This document shows positions 1-6,485 of a stretch of 6,485 nt of DNA, piece by piece. Both the position numbers and the translations under genes were made by a program. The notes below the pieces were generated by a model, which saw only the letters and a program-made list of their open reading frames with translations, ran no database searches and was not told the origin of the DNA. Numbering within the stretch: position 1 is the stretch's first letter; each line of letters starts with the position of its first letter. Source of the DNA: Bacteroidales bacterium (lineage in GTDB: Bacteria; Bacteroidota; Bacteroidia; Bacteroidales; Dysgonomonadaceae); NCBI GenBank assembly GCA_012798745.1, contig JAAZMQ010000151.1, positions 1 to 6,485 on the forward strand. Reading direction: 5' to 3'.

Positions 1-1
1 A

Positions 2-937
2 AAACTTTTCTGCGAGCCGCAAACCGTCGGAGAATTATCGGAAGTGCTTCGCGCTTATCCCAACGAACCGAAGCTGGTGATAGGAAGCGGATGCAACCTG
101 TTTTTTACGAAAGATTTCGACGGACTGGTCATTCATCCTCAAATGAAAGGCATCCGCCTGCTTTCGGAGAATGGCTCCGGAGTGGAATTGGAAGCCGGTG
201 CCGGAGAAGATTGGGATAATTTTGTAAATTATTGCGTGAAAAAAGGGTATGCCGGTATTGAAAACCTCTCGCTGATTCCCGGAACAGTGGGCGCTGCGCC
301 TATCCAGAACATCGGAGCATACGGATCGGAAGTGAAAGATGCAATAGTTCGTGTGCATGCCGTAAACAAAGACTCGGGCAAGCCGAAAACATTCACTGCC
401 GAAGCTTGTGAATTTGGCTACCGCGACAGCATTTTCAAACGCAGGAGGCAACACATTGTCACGTCGGTGGTTTTTCGTTTGAGCAAATCGTTTGCTTACA
501 CAGAAAAATATGCCGATCTGAACCGCGAACTGACAAACGTTGCCAGCCCTTCGCTTTCGCAAGTGCGCGAAGCAATCATCCGCATCCGCAGGCGCAAACT
601 TCCCGATCCTGCCGACCTGCCGAATGCCGGGAGCTTCTTCAAAAACCCTTTCCTGACAAAAGAAGAGAAGGAGCGGTTGCTGACCAAACTACCCGATGCG
701 CCCATTTATCCTGCAGAGACCAACACATTCAAAACATCGGCAGCCTTCCTCATCGAAAAGGCAGGTTACAAGGGCAAACGAAGCGGACAGGTGGGAATAT
801 ATGAACACCATGCGCTGATTATTGTAAATTATGGAACAGAAAACGGCAGCGACATCGTAAATTTCATGCACGAGGTACAACATACCGTTTACGAAAAATT
901 CGGAATCCGACTCGAACCCGAAGTTCGCATATACTGA
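2..937 (+). CDS. murB: UDP-N-acetylenolpyruvoylglucosamine reductase (MurB), type I, 5'-truncated by the window edge
   Basis: MurB is the cytoplasmic FAD enzyme that uses NADPH to reduce enolpyruvyl-UDP-GlcNAc to UDP-MurNAc, the second committed step of peptidoglycan synthesis. The frame is open from base 2 with family-like sequence before the GTG at 44, so that GTG is an internal Val codon and the true start lies upstream. About 311 residues are present; compared with the roughly 340-residue E. coli protein, perhaps 25-30 N-terminal residues are missing. Visible motifs are the FAD-binding GSGCNLFF (from base 83), PGTVGAAPIQNIGAYG (from 278), GYRDSIFK (from 416) with the conserved Arg, KYADL holding the type I substrate-loop Tyr, NAGSFFKNP (from 623) with the proton-donor Ser at 632-634, and the C-terminal LEPEVRIY with the active-site Glu. 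The YxDL loop and the long C-terminal domain place it with E. coli-type (type I) enzymes. It ends in TGA 21 bases before murA, with no terminator between, so co-transcription with murA is likely. Confidence 0.96.
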   Translation, partial: KLFCEPQTVGELSEVLRAYPNEPKLVIGSGCNLFFTKDFDGLVIHPQMKGIRLLSENGSGVELEAGAGEDWDNFVNYCVKKGYAGIENLSLIPGTVGAAPIQNIGAYGSEVKDAIVRVHAVNKDSGKPKTFTAEACEFGYRDSIFKRRRQHIVTSVVFRLSKSFAYTEKYADLNRELTNVASPSLSQVREAIIRIRRRKLPDPADLPNAGSFFKNPFLTKEEKERLLTKLPDAPIYPAETNTFKTSAAFLIEKAGYKGKRSGQVGIYEHHALIIVNYGTENGSDIVNFMHEVQHTVYEKFGIRLEPEVRIY

Positions 938-958
938 AACTGAAAAACTGAAAACACC

Positions 959-2266
959 ATGTCATCATTCATCATCGAAGGCGGACATCGTCTTAAAGGA
1001 AAAATCACCCCGCAGGGAGCAAAAAACGAAGCACTGCAAGTGATTTGTGCTACCTTATTGACAGAAGAAGAAGTCATTATAGAAAACATTCCCGATATTC
1101 TCGATGTAAACAACCTCATTCAATTGCTTGTGGCAATGGGGGTCGAAGTGCGCAAACTGAACAAGGATACCTGGTCGTTTAAAGCCGCAAATATCAATTT
1201 GGAATATATTCAAACGGAAGATTTTATCAATAAATGCGCTACCTTGCGGGGTTCCATCATGATCATCGGCCCGTTGCTTGCCCGATTCGGACGGGTTTCC
1301 ATTCCTAAACCCGGTGGCGACAAAATCGGCCGCCGACGGCTGGACACCCATTTCAATGCCATCCAAAAATTGGGAGCGGAACTGGTCTTCGACGAAAAGA
1401 ACCAACTCTTCTGCCTTTCAGCCGACAAACTGAAAGGATGTTATATCCTGCTCGAAGAGGCATCGGTTACGGGAACGGCCAACCTGCTCATGGCCGCCGT
1501 GATGGCCGATGGCGAAACCATTATCTACAACGCAGCCTGCGAACCCTATGTGGAACAGCTGAGCAAGATGCTCGTTCGTATGGGGGCGCACATCGAAGGC
1601 ATCGGCTCGAACCGACTCACCGTGCAAGGGGTAACCCGTCTATCGGGCTGCCGTCACCGGCTGCTGCCCGACATGATCGAGATTGGCAGTTTCATCGGCA
1701 TGGCAGCCATGACGGCGTCGGATATCACCATCGAAGACGTTTCCCTGCAAAACCTGGGTATCATTCCCGAAAGTTTCCGCCGACTGGGCATCATTGTGGA
1801 ACAACAGGGAGACGACTTGTATATCCCTTCGCAAGAATGCTATACCATCGAATCGTTTATCGATGGCTCCATTCTCACCATTTCCGATGCTCCCTGGCCG
1901 GGATTAACGCCGGATTTGCTCAGCGTGATGCTGGTTGTTGCAACCAAAGCCGAAGGGTGTGTGCTCATTCATCAAAAAATGTTCGAGAGCCGTCTCTTCT
2001 TTGTGGATAAACTCATCGACATGGGGGCACAAATTATTTTATGCGATCCCCACAGGGCAACAGTCATCGGACTGGGCAACAGATTCCGCTTGCGAGGAAT
2101 GACCATGACTTCGCCCGATATCCGCGCAGGGATATCGTTGTTGATTGCAGCAATGAGTGCGGAAGGAAAAAGTACGATTCACAACATCGATCAAATAGAC
2201 CGAGGATACGAAAATATCGATATCCGTTTAAACCAACTCGGAGCCTACATCGAACGGGTAAAATGA
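959..2266 (+). CDS. murA: UDP-N-acetylglucosamine 1-carboxyvinyltransferase (MurA), Asp-type active site
   Basis: MurA transfers enolpyruvate from phosphoenolpyruvate to UDP-GlcNAc in the cytoplasm, the first committed step of peptidoglycan synthesis; its product is the substrate of MurB, encoded just upstream. The 435-residue protein is full length (E. coli 419) and consists of two EPSP-synthase-type inside-out barrel domains. Catalytic residues, by E. coli numbering, are Lys22 in QGAKNE, Arg91 (here R97 in TLRGS), Arg120 (here R126), Asp305 (here D319 in LTPDLLS) and Arg397 (here R389 in PDIRAG). The exception is the flexible loop, which reads PGGDKIGRRR: Asp121, codon GAC at 1319-1321, replaces the Cys115 that fosfomycin alkylates. 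Similar Asp enzymes (Mycobacterium tuberculosis, Chlamydia) are active and fosfomycin-insensitive. The ATG start at 959 gives the expected N-terminus MSSFIIEGG; no Shine-Dalgarno sequence precedes it. The paralogue AroA is excluded by the MurA-specific loop and ending. Confidence 0.97.
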   Translation: MSSFIIEGGHRLKGKITPQGAKNEALQVICATLLTEEEVIIENIPDILDVNNLIQLLVAMGVEVRKLNKDTWSFKAANINLEYIQTEDFINKCATLRGSIMIIGPLLARFGRVSIPKPGGDKIGRRRLDTHFNAIQKLGAELVFDEKNQLFCLSADKLKGCYILLEEASVTGTANLLMAAVMADGETIIYNAACEPYVEQLSKMLVRMGAHIEGIGSNRLTVQGVTRLSGCRHRLLPDMIEIGSFIGMAAMTASDITIEDVSLQNLGIIPESFRRLGIIVEQQGDDLYIPSQECYTIESFIDGSILTISDAPWPGLTPDLLSVMLVVATKAEGCVLIHQKMFESRLFFVDKLIDMGAQIILCDPHRATVIGLGNRFRLRGMTMTSPDIRAGISLLIAAMSAEGKSTIHNIDQIDRGYENIDIRLNQLGAYIERVK

Positions 2267-2272
2267 AATAAA

Positions 2273-2304
2273 TTTGCTTATTCTCTTCATCTTTTGTTAC
2301 TTTG
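2273..2304 (+). promoter_or_regulatory. Predicted Bacteroidetes-type promoter for korA
   Basis: TTTG at 2273-2276 and TTACTTTG at 2297-2304 are separated by 20 bases. The Bacteroidetes primary sigma factor recognises a TTTG-like -33 element and a TAnnTTTG -7 element about this far apart. The only mismatch in the -7 box is T for A at its second base. Transcription would then start near 2309-2313, leaving a leader of about 95 bases. It is the only such pair I noticed in an intergenic region here, and it lies just after the murA stop, as expected for a new transcription unit. No start site has been mapped. Confidence 0.55.
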
Positions 2305-2406
2305 CGCTCCAATAGAAACAAACTGCCATAAAAATTCTTTACGAAAAAACGAAAAGAAAACGATCGGCAAAACCATTCTGTAAAAACGAATATTTCAATA
2401 ATTAAT
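2305..2406 (+). promoter_or_regulatory. A-rich untranslated leader of korA
   Basis: The stretch between the predicted promoter and the korA ATG is strongly A-rich, with many AAAA runs at 2341-2360 and 2381-2390, and it has no GGAGG-like ribosome-binding site. Bacteroidetes mRNAs commonly start translation from A-rich, unstructured leaders instead of using Shine-Dalgarno pairing, and this fits. An imperfect direct repeat occurs at 2334-2353 and 2375-2390 (ATTCTkTA followed by an A-run and CGAA). No riboswitch fold, attenuator stem or leader peptide could be recognised. Confidence 0.4.
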
Positions 2407-4266
2407 ATGACTGAAAAAACAGTTGTGAACGATCTGAAAGATGTAACTGTACGTTTCTCGGGAGATTCCGGAGACGGCATGCAACTTTCGGGAACCCTGT
2501 TTTCTACCTTATCGGCTATTTTAGGGAACGAAATTGCTACTTTCCCCGATTACCCCGCCGAAATACGCGCACCAAAAGGCACACCGCAAGGTGTTTCGGG
2601 TTTTCAGGTGCGTATCGGATCGCACGATGTATATAATGCCGGCGATAAAACCGATGTGCTTGTTGCCATGAATCCTGCAGCGCTGAAAGTAAATGCGGGG
2701 AACCTGAAAAAACATTCCATCGTGATTTACGATAGCGATTCTTTTCAGAAAAAAGATCTCGAAAAAGCCGGATTTAAAACGGACGATCCGTTTCAAGAAT
2801 TGAACCTGAATTCCGTTCAGGTGATTCCTGTGGCCATTACTTCCCTAACAAAAGCCGCGCTGGAGGACATGGATGTAGACAACCGAATTGTGCTGCGAAG
2901 CAAAAACATGTTTGCGTTAGGCGTTGTTTGTTGGCTGTTTAACCGACCTGCCGACATTGCCGAACGTCTACTGAAAGAAAAATTTGGCAAAAGACCTTTG
3001 GTGTTTCAAGCCAATGTCAAAGCGTTTTTAGCCGGATACAATTACGGAAACAATACCCACCTTACTGCTTCAACTTACCGTATTGAAACAGTGAATAACG
3101 AAAAAGGATTTTATATCGACATAAATGGCAATCTCGCAACAGCATACGGATTGATTGCCGCAGCAGAAAAAGCCAACCTGCAACTTTTTCTCGGATCGTA
3201 TCCCATCACACCTGCATCTGAAATTTTGCACGAACTGGCCAAAAGAAAAGATTTTGGCGTAAAAGCATTGCAGATGGAGGACGAAATTGCCGGTATCAGC
3301 ACAGCAATCGGTGCAAGTTTTGCCGGTCATCTGGCCGCTACCTCTACATCGGGACCGGGACTGGCACTTAAAAGTGAGGCGCTAAACCTGGCTGTGATGC
3401 TGGAACTGCCCTTAGTGGTTATTGATGTGCAACGAGCAGGACCTTCCACAGGGATGCCGACAAAAAGCGAACAGACCGATCTAAACATGGCTCTGTATGG
3501 ACGCAATGGCGAGAGTCCGCTGGTAGTGATTGCGGCTTTTTCGCCCACCGACTGCTTCGATGCGGCTTTTTGGGCTTCCAAACTAGCCATTGAACACATG
3601 ACGCCGGTAGTACTTTTGACCGACGGGTACATTGCCAACGGTTCATCGGCATGGAAAATCCCAAACATGAACGATTACCCCAAAATCGTTCCTCCTTATG
3701 TACAGAAACATTTCGATGGCAATCCCTCAACATGGAAACCTTACCTCCGTGACGAAAAAACGCTCGTTCGATACTGGGCAGTCCCGGGAACACCCGGATA
3801 CATGCACCGCATTGGTGGGCTGGAAAAGGATTATTACACCGGCGTTATTTCGACCGACCCCGATAATCACCAACGAATGGTGAAAACGCGACAAGAGAAA
3901 ATTGACAAAATTGCCGATTTCATTCCCGAACAGGAAGTTTGGGGTGACCAAAATGCAGACACACTTATCGTTGGTTGGGGAGGCACATATGGACACCTGT
4001 TTGAAGCGGTGAAGAAAATCAGGAAAGCCGGGAAAAAAGCCGCCTTCACGCAGTTTAAATTTATTGCTCCCTTGCCTAAAAATACCGAAGAAATATTGCG
4101 CAAGTACAAAAAAATTATTGTTGCCGAAGAAAATAACGGACAATTTGCATCTTATCTGCAAGGAAAATTCAAAAATTTACCTCTATACCGCTTCAACCGC
4201 ATAACGGGACAGCCTTTCAGAATAGAAGAACTGGTGAAAGAATTTATTCAAATCATAGAAGAATAA
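2407..4266 (+). CDS. korA: 2-oxoacid:ferredoxin oxidoreductase, fused gamma/alpha subunit (KorA-like)
   Basis: This is the large subunit of a CoA-dependent 2-oxoacid:ferredoxin oxidoreductase, a cytoplasmic enzyme that decarboxylates a 2-oxoacid (probably 2-oxoglutarate, giving succinyl-CoA) and passes the electrons to ferredoxin. The 619 residues form a gamma domain at about 13-210, starting VRFSGDSGDGMQLSG, then an alpha pyrimidine-binding domain at about 240-430, and a C-terminal domain at about 515-619 with IVGWGGTYGH. YPITPASE (265-272) is the family substrate-binding signature, and the Glu in MEDEIAG (E293) is the likely activator of the thiamine cofactor. DVQRAGPSTGMPTKSEQTDL contains R343 and T352, which align with the Arg and Thr shown to affect 2-oxoacid recognition in the Sulfolobus enzyme. 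This gamma-alpha fusion is typical of the two-subunit enzymes. The ATG at 2407 is chosen because the conserved gamma domain begins only 12 residues later. It lies 6 bases upstream of korB. The substrate cannot be fixed from sequence alone; pyruvate or branched-chain 2-oxoacids remain possible. Confidence 0.93.
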   Translation: MTEKTVVNDLKDVTVRFSGDSGDGMQLSGTLFSTLSAILGNEIATFPDYPAEIRAPKGTPQGVSGFQVRIGSHDVYNAGDKTDVLVAMNPAALKVNAGNLKKHSIVIYDSDSFQKKDLEKAGFKTDDPFQELNLNSVQVIPVAITSLTKAALEDMDVDNRIVLRSKNMFALGVVCWLFNRPADIAERLLKEKFGKRPLVFQANVKAFLAGYNYGNNTHLTASTYRIETVNNEKGFYIDINGNLATAYGLIAAAEKANLQLFLGSYPITPASEILHELAKRKDFGVKALQMEDEIAGISTAIGASFAGHLAATSTSGPGLALKSEALNLAVMLELPLVVIDVQRAGPSTGMPTKSEQTDLNMALYGRNGESPLVVIAAFSPTDCFDAAFWASKLAIEHMTPVVLLTDGYIANGSSAWKIPNMNDYPKIVPPYVQKHFDGNPSTWKPYLRDEKTLVRYWAVPGTPGYMHRIGGLEKDYYTGVISTDPDNHQRMVKTRQEKIDKIADFIPEQEVWGDQNADTLIVGWGGTYGHLFEAVKKIRKAGKKAAFTQFKFIAPLPKNTEEILRKYKKIIVAEENNGQFASYLQGKFKNLPLYRFNRITGQPFRIEELVKEFIQIIEE

Positions 4267-4272
4267 CAGACA

Positions 4273-5307
4273 ATGGAAACAAATCTTACGTCTCAAAAAC
4301 ATACGCCCAAAGATTATAAAAACGGAAGTGCGGTACGGTGGTGCCCGGGTTGTGGCGACCATGCTATTCTTAACTGTCTTCACAAGGCATTTGCCGAACT
4401 GAACCTCGAACCACATGAAATTGCCGTGATTTCAGGAATCGGTTGCTCTTCGCGACTGCCCTATTACATGAATACCTACGGCCTGCACGGCATTCACGGA
4501 CGCGCAGCGGCCATCGCTACCGGTGTAAAGGTAGCCAACCCCGACTTAAGCGTGTGGGTAACAACCGGCGATGGCGACTCGCTTGCCATTGGAGGAAACC
4601 ATTTTATTCATGCTATTCGCAGAAACGTGGATATCAACATCATTCTTTTCAACAATAAGATCTACGGATTAACTAAAGGACAGTATTCACCCACCTCAGA
4701 AAAAGGGTTCATTTCAAAATCTTCACCTTACGGTACAGTGGAAGAACCTTTTAATCCGGCAGAGCTTTGCTTCGGAGCACGCGGCACATTTTTCGGACGG
4801 GCCATTGACGTGGATCTGAACAACCTGACCGACCTGTTGACAGCCTCTGCAAAACACAAAGGAACAGCGGTGGTTGAAGTATTGCAAAACTGCGTGATCT
4901 TCAACAACGGCATCCACAGCAAAATTACCGATAAAGCTTATCGTCCTGAGAGAACAATTTGGCTGCAACACGGCAAAAAGATGCTGTTTGGATTCAACAA
5001 TGAAAAAGGAATTGTAGCCGATGCCAACTTGCAACTGAAAGCGGTAACCATTGGGCAGGATGGTTACACGTTGGACGACGTGCTGGTGCACGATGCTGCC
5101 ACGAAAGACAGTACATTGCATCTGAAACTGGCTCAAATGGGATGCGACAACGATCTGCCGGTCGCTCTTGGTGTAATTCGCGATGTGGAAGCCCCGACAT
5201 TTGAAAACGAGTACGAAAAACAAATCGAAGAAGTGCAAAAGAAAATGCCCGTAAAATCATTTACCGAATTTTTAATGAATTCGAAAAACATGTGGGAGCT
5301 GAAATAA
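4273..5307 (+). CDS. korB: 2-oxoacid:ferredoxin oxidoreductase, beta subunit (KorB-like), TPP and [4Fe-4S]
   Basis: This is the partner of the upstream alpha subunit. It binds thiamine pyrophosphate and an iron-sulfur cluster that relays electrons to ferredoxin. The protein is 344 residues, within the family range. CPGCGDH at 24-30 gives C24 and C27; with C58 (GIGCSS) and C207 (LQNCVIF) these match in spacing the four cluster ligands of Sulfolobus-type two-subunit enzymes. GDGDS at 99-103 followed by NN at 127-128 is the thiamine pyrophosphate/magnesium motif. YGLTKGQYSPTS at 131-142 is typical of the 2-oxoacid/2-oxoglutarate branch. GIHGRAAAIATGVK (73-86) is also conserved. There is no added ferredoxin domain and no delta-subunit gene nearby, so an external ferredoxin must accept the electrons. 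It starts 6 bases after the korA stop with no promoter between, so the two are co-transcribed and probably translationally coupled. Confidence 0.94.
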   Translation: METNLTSQKHTPKDYKNGSAVRWCPGCGDHAILNCLHKAFAELNLEPHEIAVISGIGCSSRLPYYMNTYGLHGIHGRAAAIATGVKVANPDLSVWVTTGDGDSLAIGGNHFIHAIRRNVDINIILFNNKIYGLTKGQYSPTSEKGFISKSSPYGTVEEPFNPAELCFGARGTFFGRAIDVDLNNLTDLLTASAKHKGTAVVEVLQNCVIFNNGIHSKITDKAYRPERTIWLQHGKKMLFGFNNEKGIVADANLQLKAVTIGQDGYTLDDVLVHDAATKDSTLHLKLAQMGCDNDLPVALGVIRDVEAPTFENEYEKQIEEVQKKMPVKSFTEFLMNSKNMWELK

Positions 5308-5344
5308 AAACGCACATTTTCAAAAAACTTTTTCGGAAAACAAC

Positions 5345-5920
5345 ATGAATACAAAAATTCTCCCGGAAGGTTACGAAGAATACAAAAAGATCGATTTTGT
5401 AAACAGCAAAAAAGATGCGGTCATTGTAAACGTCTGTGCTCTTATTATTGCAATGTTACTGATATTTCTAACAGACGTTCCATTCAAAACCGTAATTCCC
5501 AAAGGAGGATTTTTCCCCGTAATACTGAAAATTGTGTTGCTTTTAATCGCTCTTTTTGCCTATATCGTCCTTCACGAAGCTATTCATGGGATAGCCATAG
5601 GGTTGTTTACCAAAAGCCGACCACATTTTGGAATTAAAAGCACATATGCTTATACAGGAAGCGAAGGATATATCGACAAGCGAAGCTATATCATTATCGC
5701 ACTTGCACCGATGATCATTCTGGGAGCCTGTTTGCTTGCAATTCTTTTTTCGGTGCCAATTGAATGGTATTGGTTCGTTTATATCTTGGTTATTCTTAAT
5801 TTTGCAGGATCGGCAGGCGATCTGTATGTGACGTGGTTGACCCTGCGCTTGCCAAAAGGAGCTTTGATTCACGACGAAGGGGTAACAATAACTGTATTTG
5901 TCGAAAATCTTTTCAAATGA
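5345..5920 (+). CDS. DUF3267 family membrane protein, putative zinc metalloprotease
   Basis: This is a 191-residue integral membrane protein that I assign to the DUF3267 family (putative zincin peptidases), which has no established substrate. Four hydrophobic segments are visible at about 25-43, 57-76, 115-136 and 141-158. The second runs straight into HEAIHG (77-82), an HExxH zinc-binding motif with H77, H81 and catalytic E78. GSAGDLYVTW near 155-164 carries Asp159, a candidate third ligand like the intramembrane Asp of site-2-protease enzymes. The C-terminal LPKGALIHDEGVTITVF (169-185) is a usual ending for the family. No signal peptide is evident; the first 20 residues are polar and probably cytoplasmic. 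It follows korB by 37 bases with no clear promoter or terminator, and its last codons overlap the cmk start, so it is likely translated with cmk. Proteolytic activity is inferred from the motif only; a functional link to cytidylate kinase is not evident. Confidence 0.8.
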   Translation: MNTKILPEGYEEYKKIDFVNSKKDAVIVNVCALIIAMLLIFLTDVPFKTVIPKGGFFPVILKIVLLLIALFAYIVLHEAIHGIAIGLFTKSRPHFGIKSTYAYTGSEGYIDKRSYIIIALAPMIILGACLLAILFSVPIEWYWFVYILVILNFAGSAGDLYVTWLTLRLPKGALIHDEGVTITVFVENLFK

Positions 5921-6485
5921 AAAAAATAAACATTGCCGTTGACGGACTTTCATCCTGCGGTAAAAGTACACTGGCAAAAGACCTGGCAAAAAAAATCGGG
6001 TACACGTATATCGATAGCGGGGCAATGTATCGAGCCGTTGCTCTGTATGCCCTACGCAACGGTTGGGTGACGGAAAACAACATCGACGAAGAAGCATTGA
6101 AAAAACATATTCCCGAAATCCGCATCACCTTCAAAACCAATAAACAGGGACAACAGGAAACTTACCTGAACGGCGAAAACGTAGAAAAAGAAATTCGCTC
6201 GCTAGAAGTAGGGAATGCTGCAAGCCGCATAAGCACTCTCGATTTCGTGCGTCGCGAAATGGTTCGCCAACAACGGGAGATGGGAAAAGAAAAAGGCGTA
6301 GTCATGGACGGCAGGGATATAGGGACTGCGGTTTTCCCTGATGCCGAACTGAAAATATTTCTAACGGCTTCGCCCGAAATACGTGCGTTGCGTCGTTTCA
6401 ACGAATTAAAAGAGAAAGGGGAGAACATCACCTACGAAGAAGTACTTGCTAATATAAAAGAACGAGACGAACGCGACAGCAACCG
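5917..6485 (+). CDS. cmk: Cytidylate kinase (Cmk), 3'-truncated by the window edge
   Basis: Cmk phosphorylates CMP and dCMP with ATP, recycling cytidine nucleotides from RNA turnover and lipid synthesis; it acts in the cytoplasm. The first 189 codons are present, of roughly 225-230 expected. The Walker A loop is GLSSCGKST (10-18), a variant of the usual GPSSSGKS in which Cys precedes the Gly-Lys. YIDSGAMYRA (31-40) is the CMP-binding signature, DGRDIGTAVFPDA (131-143) the conserved nucleotide-binding core, and RDERDSN at the very edge is the start of the lid motif RDxxDxxR. The middle section around residues 60-100 matches the bacterial-type CMP-binding insert. The ATG at 5917 overlaps the upstream stop in the arrangement ATGA, implying translational coupling; the start is supported by MKKINIAVDG directly preceding the P-loop. 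What lies downstream cannot be seen. Confidence 0.96.
   Translation, partial: MKKINIAVDGLSSCGKSTLAKDLAKKIGYTYIDSGAMYRAVALYALRNGWVTENNIDEEALKKHIPEIRITFKTNKQGQQETYLNGENVEKEIRSLEVGNAASRISTLDFVRREMVRQQREMGKEKGVVMDGRDIGTAVFPDAELKIFLTASPEIRALRRFNELKEKGENITYEEVLANIKERDERDSN

Noticed and set aside
44..46. GTG as a possible murB start codon
   Set aside because: The same frame is open and family-like back to base 2 (KLFCEPQTVGELSE), so the codon is an internal Val and the gene begins outside the window.
35..562. 175-codon open frame on the - strand opposite murB
   Set aside because: It is antisense to clearly conserved murB sequence, shows no domain or motif, and its length is explained by the codon bias of the + strand gene.
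1308..1345. MurA Asp substitution as a sequencing error or inactive enzyme
   Set aside because: The surrounding loop is well conserved, all other catalytic residues are present, and Asp at this position is a known functional alternative.
1438..2010. 190-codon open frame on the + strand inside murA
   Set aside because: It lies wholly within murA in another frame, is rich in Arg, His and Gly, and resembles no protein family I recognise; it is a shadow of the real coding frame.
3531..3571. 11-base direct repeat TGCGGCTTTTT at 3531-3541 and 3561-3571
   Set aside because: Both copies lie in the korA frame and encode similar Ala-Ala-Phe residues; a 30-base spacing between two copies is not enough to suggest an element.
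3727..4161. 144-codon open frame on the - strand opposite korA
   Set aside because: Phe- and Cys-rich low-complexity translation antisense to a conserved gene, with no start signal or motif.
5308..5344. Possible terminator between korB and the DUF3267 gene (TTTTC at 5317-5321 with GAAAA at 5336-5340)
   Set aside because: The stem is only five pairs, nearly all A-T, and is not followed by a T run, so it would not be a stable intrinsic terminator.

Overview
This 6.5 kb window looks like ordinary chromosomal core from a member of the Bacteroidota, most likely order Bacteroidales. The evidence is indirect but consistent. There are no Shine-Dalgarno sequences before the starts. A good match to the Bacteroidetes sigma-factor promoter (TTTG, about 20 bases, then a TTACTTTG box) sits ahead of korA. 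The protein sequences, especially MurA with its Asp-for-Cys active site and the two-subunit KorAB, have the form I associate with that group. By eye the base composition is mid-range and even, with no sign of a transferred segment. All genes read on the + strand.

Bases 2-2266 carry two peptidoglycan genes in tandem. The first is a 5'-truncated murB (UDP-N-acetylenolpyruvoylglucosamine reductase), and the second, 21 bases later, is murA (UDP-GlcNAc enolpyruvyl transferase). They catalyse the two consecutive steps that turn UDP-GlcNAc into UDP-MurNAc. MurA has Asp at the position of the fosfomycin-target cysteine, so the enzyme should be intrinsically fosfomycin-insensitive.

Bases 2267-2406 are a 140-base intergenic region with the predicted promoter and an A-rich leader of roughly 95 bases. 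It starts a new transcription unit.

Bases 2407-5307 carry korA and korB. Together they form a two-subunit 2-oxoacid:ferredoxin oxidoreductase, probably acting on 2-oxoglutarate. The gamma domain is fused to alpha, and beta carries thiamine pyrophosphate and one [4Fe-4S] cluster. The enzyme would link oxidative decarboxylation of a 2-oxoacid to ferredoxin reduction and acyl-CoA formation, as expected in an anaerobe.

Bases 5345-6485 carry a small integral-membrane DUF3267 protein with an HExxH zinc site. Its stop codon overlaps the start of cmk (cytidylate kinase), which runs off the right edge. No terminator is visible between korB and cmk, so korA-korB-DUF3267-cmk could be one transcript.

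I found no RNA gene, mobile element, CRISPR array or convincing new multi-gene system. The points most worth a second look are the MurA active-site substitution, the uncharacterised membrane metalloprotease candidate locked to cmk, and the korA leader.
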